Of a stretch of 64,000 nucleotides of DNA, positions 60,105 to 64,000 are shown one piece after another. The stretch spans positions 3,720,001-3,784,000 of the forward strand of contig NZ_CP010836.1 in the NCBI RefSeq assembly GCF_000935025.1, read 5' to 3'. The translations under genes were made by a program, and so were the position numbers. Position 1 is the first letter of the stretch, and each line of letters opens with the position of its first letter. The notes below the pieces were generated by a model. That model made no database searches. It was given only the letters and a program-made list of their open reading frames with translations, and had not been told where the DNA came from. The DNA is from Sphingomonas hengshuiensis (lineage in GTDB: Bacteria > Pseudomonadota > Alphaproteobacteria > Sphingomonadales > Sphingomonadaceae).

Positions 60105-62359
60105 TCGCGGATCTCCACCAGCGGCACCGACGCCGCCATGCCCGCAAGGAAAGTCGCGCGGCTCACGTCCAGCCGGTCCTCGGCAAAGCGCACCGGCATG
60201 TCGAAGTCGAAGGTCGCAGTAACGACCGCGCCCGCCGCCGGGGGCACGTCGAGCGTCACCATCCCGCCGGGCCCGACCGTGAACCCGCTGGTGGCCACGC
60301 CGCCGACCGTGATCTGCACGCTCCCCACCACGGGCCGCGTGATCCGCCGCACGCTGTCACCATACTGCCGGACCAGCGCGAACCCCGAAGTCGCGCCGTC
60401 GCCGGTGCCCAGCACCTCGTCCACCCCCTGCCAGTCGAACGGGTCGCGCAGCCGGAACCCCCGCGCCGGGCCGATCCGCGCGCGAAAGAACGCGATCAGC
60501 GCGGCGATGTCCGCCTCGGATCGCACCCCCGGCCCCACGTCATAGCGCGTCCGCGCCTCGGCCCATTCGGCATTGCGCGCCTCATGCCCGCCCGCGCTGG
60601 TCACGATCGCCGTCGAGACCTCGGTCGAAACCTCCGCCTCGCGCCCCAGCGCGATCGGGAAGCGCACCTCGTCGAAAGCCACCATGCCATCCTCCTCCTG
60701 GTCGAAATGGACGAACCCGTCGCGCAGCACCTGCGGCAGTGCCCAGACATAGGTCTGCGCCACCCCCCGCCGCCGCGCAGCCTCCGCGGCCCCGGCAATC
60801 GCGCGCCACTGGCCGCGATCCTCGAGGCGCAGCACAAAGCCCGCCAGATAATGCTGCGCCCCCGCCGGATAGCCCAGCCGCGCCTCGACCGCCGCAATCC
60901 CCCGCGCCGTCGCCGCCGCATCCCCCGCCGCCGCCCAGTCATAATCCTCCAACTGGAGCACATCGAATGCAGGCCGCGCCCAGCCCAGCGGCAGGTTCGC
61001 CCGCCGCGCCTCGGGCATCGCGCGGTCGAGCACGGTCGGCAGATAGGCGAGCAGCAACACCTCCGCCCCCGGCGCCACCCCTCGCACCGCATCGCGCAAC
61101 GCCAGCGTCGATGCCGCCAGCAGCGCCCCCGCCGCATCGAGCACGCCGGTCTCCACCACCCCGCGCAGATTCTGCTCCGCCGAATCGCCCAGCGCCACCC
61201 GCGCCGCCGCGTCGTGGATGCACAGCCGCCCATCGGCCATCACCCACCACCACGGCTCGCCGATCTGGAAGCGCACCGCCAGCCCCGCGTCCACCGCGAT
61301 CCCGACAAACGCCGCCGCCACCGCGCGCAGATACGCCATCGCCCCGCCCTGCGCCGGCGACAACAATGTCGAGGGCGGGCTCCACCCGGTCAGCGCCGGG
61401 CTCCCGTCCGCCGCCCGCTGCTTCCAGTCGCCCCAGCAATGCGCGTCGAACAGCTCGTACGACAGCGACCAGATCACCCCCAGCCCCAGCGCCTTCGCCC
61501 GCGCCGCGAAATCGCGATGCCACGCCGCACACGCGACGTTCAGCGCCCCCCCGGCGAGCCCGACATAATAGCCCCCCGAATGCGCCTCGAGCCGGAAATA
61601 ATGGCTCATCCCGACATAGTGCAGGATGTCCCCGCGATAGCCGAGCTGGAGCAGGTTGCGCAGCAATCGCGCCGGCGTCAGGTTGTAGCTGTCGTCATAG
61701 CCGCTCGCGATGCGCAGCCCATGCTCGGGCACCACGACATCCCCAATGCTTAGCACCGCCCCCGGCCCCTCGCACACAATGCCGCTCATCTCGGCCCAGC
61801 CCTCGACCGGCGCCGCCAGCGCCGCATCGGCCCCCGTGTACCCCTCCGGCACCAGCGACACGAACATCCGGTCGACATCGCCTGCGAACACCGGATCGGC
61901 CTCGCCCGGCAGCAGATAGCCGGCGTCCAGCGCGGCAAAGTCGATCGCGACCAGCGCGTCCTCGGGACTGCCCAACGCATAATTCCACAGCCGCACATAC
62001 CAGGAGCGCGCCACGCCCCCGGCATCGCGCCCCTCGATCGTCAGCACCGGGCCGTTGACCGCGTCCAGCGCCACCACCCCCGCCGACCGCCAGCGAAACC
62101 GCAACCGGCACCCCCGGAAATCGCGCCGCGTCTCGTACCGCAACAACGCATGGTCGTGCCGGTCCTCGGCCTCCCAGATCAGCCCCGCCAGATCGTCCTG
62201 CCGGTAAAACACCGCATCGACGCGCAGCGCATCGGGCGCCGTCGTCACGACGCTCGCCATCATCGGACGCGGGAAATTGACGGTCCAGTAAACGGGGTCG
62301 AAGCGCGACACCGTCCCCGCCGCCTGCCCGCCGCGCGCCTCCGCCAGCCACCAGCCCAT
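60101..62359 (-). CDS. DUF2460 tail protein with N-terminal TIM-barrel-like domain
   Basis: 752 residues. The C-terminal ~200 residues are DUF2460, the GTA gp12 family: MVAFDEVRFPIALGREAEVS, RTRYDVGPGVRSEADIAALI, RIGPARGFRLRDPFDW and the final FLAGMAASVPLVEIRE. The first ~540 residues form a separate domain with a beta-rich start (YWTVNFPRPMMASVV) and then alternating strands and helices with HYVGMSHYFRLE, GLGVIWSLSYELFDAHCWGD and QIGEPWWWV, reminiscent of glycoside-hydrolase TIM barrels and phage non-contractile tail-sheath proteins. In Rhodobacter GTA, gp12 is only ~210 residues, so this is a large fusion. The ATG at 62359 overlaps the upstream stop by one base (TGATG). Confidence 0.85.
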   Translation of the reverse strand: MGWWLAEARGGQAAGTVSRFDPVYWTVNFPRPMMASVVTTAPDALRVDAVFYRQDDLAGLIWEAEDRHDHALLRYETRRDFRGCRLRFRWRSAGVVALDAVNGPVLTIEGRDAGGVARSWYVRLWNYALGSPEDALVAIDFAALDAGYLLPGEADPVFAGDVDRMFVSLVPEGYTGADAALAAPVEGWAEMSGIVCEGPGAVLSIGDVVVPEHGLRIASGYDDSYNLTPARLLRNLLQLGYRGDILHYVGMSHYFRLEAHSGGYYVGLAGGALNVACAAWHRDFAARAKALGLGVIWSLSYELFDAHCWGDWKQRAADGSPALTGWSPPSTLLSPAQGGAMAYLRAVAAAFVGIAVDAGLAVRFQIGEPWWWVMADGRLCIHDAAARVALGDSAEQNLRGVVETGVLDAAGALLAASTLALRDAVRGVAPGAEVLLLAYLPTVLDRAMPEARRANLPLGWARPAFDVLQLEDYDWAAAGDAAATARGIAAVEARLGYPAGAQHYLAGFVLRLEDRGQWRAIAGAAEAARRRGVAQTYVWALPQVLRDGFVHFDQEEDGMVAFDEVRFPIALGREAEVSTEVSTAIVTSAGGHEARNAEWAEARTRYDVGPGVRSEADIAALIAFFRARIGPARGFRLRDPFDWQGVDEVLGTGDGATSGFALVRQYGDSVRRITRPVVGSVQITVGGVATSGFTVGPGGMVTLDVPPAAGAVVTATFDFDMPVRFAEDRLDVSRATFLAGMAASVPLVEIRE

Positions 62360-63159
62360 CACTCGACTCCCGCCAGCGCAGCCTTGACCGCGCGCGCCAC
62401 CTGCCGGCTCGATTGCGCCAGCGCCCGCGGCGCCTCGCCGCTGCCCGCCTGGACGGTGATCGACACGCGCACGTCGCGCGCACCCCCGCCCTGCGCCGCC
62501 GCGATGCTCCCCGCCCCGGTCGGCACGAACAGCTCGGGGCCGCGCTCGCCCACCCAATAGGGGCGGTTGGGGCTCACCGGCCCGCCCGTCGCGCGCCCCG
62601 GCGCGCCGCCGACCAGCCCCGACAGCGACGCCAGCAACCCGCCGCCGCTCGTCCCCGATCCGCCCAGCACGCTCCCCACCAGATCGTGCAGCGCCGATGC
62701 CGCAATCTCGTTCACCACCGACAGCGCGACGCGGCGCAGATCCTCGAAGCCCAGCTTCCCCGTCCGGATCGCCTTGCCCAGCGCACCCTCGATGGCGCGC
62801 CCCGCCCGATCCACGCCATCGGCCAGCGGCCCCTCCAGGCTCCCGCGCATCTCGGCCACGTCGCGCGCGAATGCGGCGGTATCGGCACGCACCGACACCA
62901 CCAGCCGTTCGATTTCTTCATCCATCGGGAAATGCTCCTTCAACCGTGCCAGCATGTCGGCATCGGGCGGCGCCACCACCGGCCCGGACACCGCCGCCGC
63001 CAGTGCCGCCAATTCGGCGGGAGTCGCGTTCCAGAAAATCTCGGGCGTCCAGCCAAGCGCCACTCCCGCCACCCCCGCCAGCCGCACCGCGGAGTCGGCA
63101 AAGCGCCTGTCCTGAGCCTGCCGAACGGGCCCGTCCTGAGCCTGACGAAGGAGCGTCAC
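62359..63159 (-). CDS. GTA tail assembly chaperone fused in frame to tape measure protein
   Basis: One open frame of 266 residues from the GTG at 63159. Residues 1-78 are the tail assembly chaperone (RFADSAVRLAGVAGVALGW, NATPAELAALAAAVSG), normally a separate gene (gp10.1-like). Residues 79-266 are a short tape measure protein (gp11): MDEEIERLVVSVRADTAAFA, helices, a Gly-rich middle, and WVGERGPELFVPTGAGSI at the C-terminus. The junction HFP-MDEE has AAGGAG upstream, so the second part can also start separately at the ATG at 62925. Related chaperones usually end FPDG-stop; loss of one G at the junction would remove that stop. Residues 3-18 come from a direct-repeat insertion. Confidence 0.75.
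   Translation of the reverse strand: MTLLRQAQDGPVRQAQDRRFADSAVRLAGVAGVALGWTPEIFWNATPAELAALAAAVSGPVVAPPDADMLARLKEHFPMDEEIERLVVSVRADTAAFARDVAEMRGSLEGPLADGVDRAGRAIEGALGKAIRTGKLGFEDLRRVALSVVNEIAASALHDLVGSVLGGSGTSGGGLLASLSGLVGGAPGRATGGPVSPNRPYWVGERGPELFVPTGAGSIAAAQGGGARDVRVSITVQAGSGEAPRALAQSSRQVARAVKAALAGVE
62923..62940 (-). promoter_or_regulatory. Internal ribosome site and ATG for the tape measure part
   Basis: On the minus strand AAGGAG (62940-62935) precedes ATG (62925-62923) by nine bases inside the fused frame, so the tape measure can be made alone as a 188-residue product. Confidence 0.7.
63106..63153. repeat. In-frame repeat insertion in the tail chaperone
   Basis: 48 nt with two near-identical units (GTCCTGAGCCTGCCGAACGG at 63109 and GTCCTGAGCCTGACGAAGGA at 63133) encode residues 3-18 (RQAQD twice). 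The length is exactly 16 codons, leaving the frame intact. Confidence 0.75.
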
Positions 63160-63590
63160 CGCCCCGCCAATATCTGGCCGATCAGCATCTTCAGCGCCGG
63201 CATATTCGCCGCCAGCCCGCGCGACGCCACCGCATCGGCGAAGCGTTCGCGGGTCATCCCGTCGGGCAGCTCGACAACACAATGCCAGAACAGCGCGACC
63301 ATCTCCGACAGGCTCAGCCGCCCCTCGGCCACGCGCTCGACCATCGCGAACAACGGCCCCACTTCGCCCTCGGCAGCGACCAGCGCCTGAAAGCTCGGGC
63401 GCAGCACCAGTACCGCACCGCCAATCCGCAGCTCAGCTTCGCCCCGTGCCGCATTCGCACTCCCCTCCCTCACAGGGAGGGGAGTGTCGGGTCGGCCATG
63501 CCCCCGGCATGGCCTGAACAGCGCGGGGCGCTGTTCACCCGGCACTGGGTGGGTCGGTGTCTCACCGAGCCCGCCATCAACCGCGCTCAC
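63156..63590 (-). CDS. GTA gp10-like protein with N-terminal palindrome insert
   Basis: 144 residues from a GTG at 63590 overlapping the major tail protein stop (GTGA). The conserved GTA_gp10 part begins at residue ~48 (ARGEAELRIGGAVLVLRPSF, then VGPLFAMVERVAEGRLSLSEM and ALFWHCVVELPDG) and ends LKMLIGQILAGR. Residues ~13-45 come from the hairpin cluster at 63458-63552 and have no counterpart in the family, whose members start a few residues before ARGE. gp10 lies between major tail protein and chaperone in GTA clusters; its role in tail assembly is not known. The GTG of the chaperone gene overlaps its stop (GTGA). Confidence 0.83.
   Translation of the reverse strand: MSAVDGGLGETPTHPVPGEQRPALFRPCRGHGRPDTPLPVREGSANAARGEAELRIGGAVLVLRPSFQALVAAEGEVGPLFAMVERVAEGRLSLSEMVALFWHCVVELPDGMTRERFADAVASRGLAANMPALKMLIGQILAGR
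63458..63552. repeat. Four-hairpin repeat inserted in frame in the gp10 gene
   Basis: Successive hairpins: CACTCCCCTCCCT with AGGGAGGGGAGTG (63458-63486), GGCCATGCCCCCGGCATGGC (63494-63514), GAACAGCGC-GGG-GCGCTGTTC (63516-63536) and ACCCGGCACTGGGT (63537-63550). It adds about 33 residues to the protein without a stop codon. Confidence 0.8.
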
Positions 63591-63994
63591 GCGCTCACCA
63601 CCGGCCCGGAGCTTTCCAGGCTCAGCGTATAGCTGCGCTCGCCGTTGAAATCCCCGGCATAGTCCAGCCGCGTGACCAGGAAGCGCCCGGTCATGCTCTC
63701 GCCGCTCTCGAAGCTCAGCCGGTAATCGTCGAGCACGCCCGCCAGCGCATTGGCCTTCACCCGCGCCTCGGCGGCGGAGCCGGTAAACACCCCCGCGCCC
63801 GACACGCTCACCGATCGCACCCCCGCCCCCGACAGCAATTCGCGCCACCCGCCCGAATCCTTCGACGTGATGACCACGGTCTCGCCATTGACGCTCAACT
63901 GCGTCGTGCGCAGCCCCGCCACGGTCGCATAGACCACCGGCACCGCCCCATTCCCCACCTTGAGCAGGAACGCACTACCCTTCTCCGCCGCCAT
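63587..63994 (-). CDS. GTA/phage major tail protein (TP901-1 family, gp9-like)
   Basis: 135 residues, complete. It fits the TP901-1-type major tail tube protein: MAAEKGSAFLLKVGNG at the start, TVAGLRTTQLSVNGETVVIT, the SGGWRELLSGAGVRS motif, and RFLVTRLDYAGDFNGERSYTLSLESSG near the end. Hexamers of this protein build the tail tube of GTA particles and siphophages. The start ATG at 63994 lies six bases from the right edge, so the upstream genes (head-tail connector, capsid, portal) should lie beyond the window. The downstream gp10 gene overlaps its stop. Confidence 0.93.
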   Translation of the reverse strand: MAAEKGSAFLLKVGNGAVPVVYATVAGLRTTQLSVNGETVVITSKDSGGWRELLSGAGVRSVSVSGAGVFTGSAAEARVKANALAGVLDDYRLSFESGESMTGRFLVTRLDYAGDFNGERSYTLSLESSGPVVSA

Positions 63995-64000
63995 ATTGGT

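Noticed and set aside
56200..64000. Integrated prophage
   Set aside because: Gene order and families match Rhodobacter-type GTA; no integrase, repressor, lysis gene or attachment site lies between the tail genes and the porin gene.

Overview
The window looks like a chromosomal segment of a Sphingomonas-type alphaproteobacterium (Sphingomonadaceae). The evidence is the very high GC content, frequent GTG/TTG starts with 4-nt ATGA/GTGA overlaps between neighbouring genes, alphaproteobacterial gene orders (coxB-coxA-ctaB-ctaG-coxC-DUF983-surf1-thrC and pyrE-pdxJ-acpS-lepB), an EipA/DUF1134 envelope protein, a TonB receptor, and a Rhodobacter-type gene transfer agent (GTA) tail module. I saw no CRISPR array, insertion sequence, integrase or rRNA. 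The only tRNA is tRNA-Ser(GCT).

Layout. 1-2.4 kb: cobalamin adenosyltransferase (cut by the left edge), a HIG1-like membrane protein, glutamyl-Q tRNA(Asp) synthetase interrupted in frame by a palindromic repeat, and an HNH nuclease. 2.5-8.8 kb: class A penicillin-binding protein, threonine aldolase, EamA transporter, an NAD-dependent epimerase-like protein and an APH(3')-like kinase. 8.8-17 kb: tandem M28 peptidases, aminopeptidase N, a small BECR-nuclease-like protein, a putative structured small RNA and a PhoD-type phosphatase. 17-22.6 kb: three glycosyltransferases with a DUF2141 protein and a membrane protein, probably cell-surface glycan functions. 22.6-28.6 kb (minus strand): pyrE-pdxJ-acpS-lepB followed by an AI-2E family permease and a TonB receptor instead of the usual rnc-era. 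28.7-39.2 kb: the aa3 cytochrome c oxidase and assembly operon, then thrC, a methyltransferase and a small protein. 39.2-40.4 kb: a lipoprotein gene bracketed by 45-bp inverted repeats. 40.4-43.1 kb: ccmAB, a zincin-like protease, pterin dehydratase and an SDR. 43.2-51.7 kb: an osmoprotectant ABC transporter with fused permease/binding protein, GH3 glucosidase, aldose epimerase, ketoglutarate-semialdehyde dehydrogenase with a LacI-type operator, and a GntR regulator. 51.7-56.1 kb: tRNA-Ser, eipA, pyrC, ygfZ and an OmpA-family porin. 56.2-64 kb (minus strand): GTA tail genes in the order gp9, gp10, chaperone/tape measure, TIM-barrel/DUF2460, DUF2163, NlpC/P60, tail hub and DUF2793, continuing past the right edge.

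The most unusual layer is a population of GC-rich palindromic elements of at least five types. Some lie between genes. Two carry the ribosome-binding site of the next gene (acpS and the fused ABC permease). Three sit in frame inside coding sequences: gluQ, the GTA tail chaperone and GTA gp10. This resembles the protein-coding palindromic elements of Rickettsia, although the families here look different. Other points of interest are the inverted-repeat-bracketed lipoprotein cassette, the putative small RNA next to the nuclease-like gene, and the in-frame fusion of tail chaperone and tape measure.
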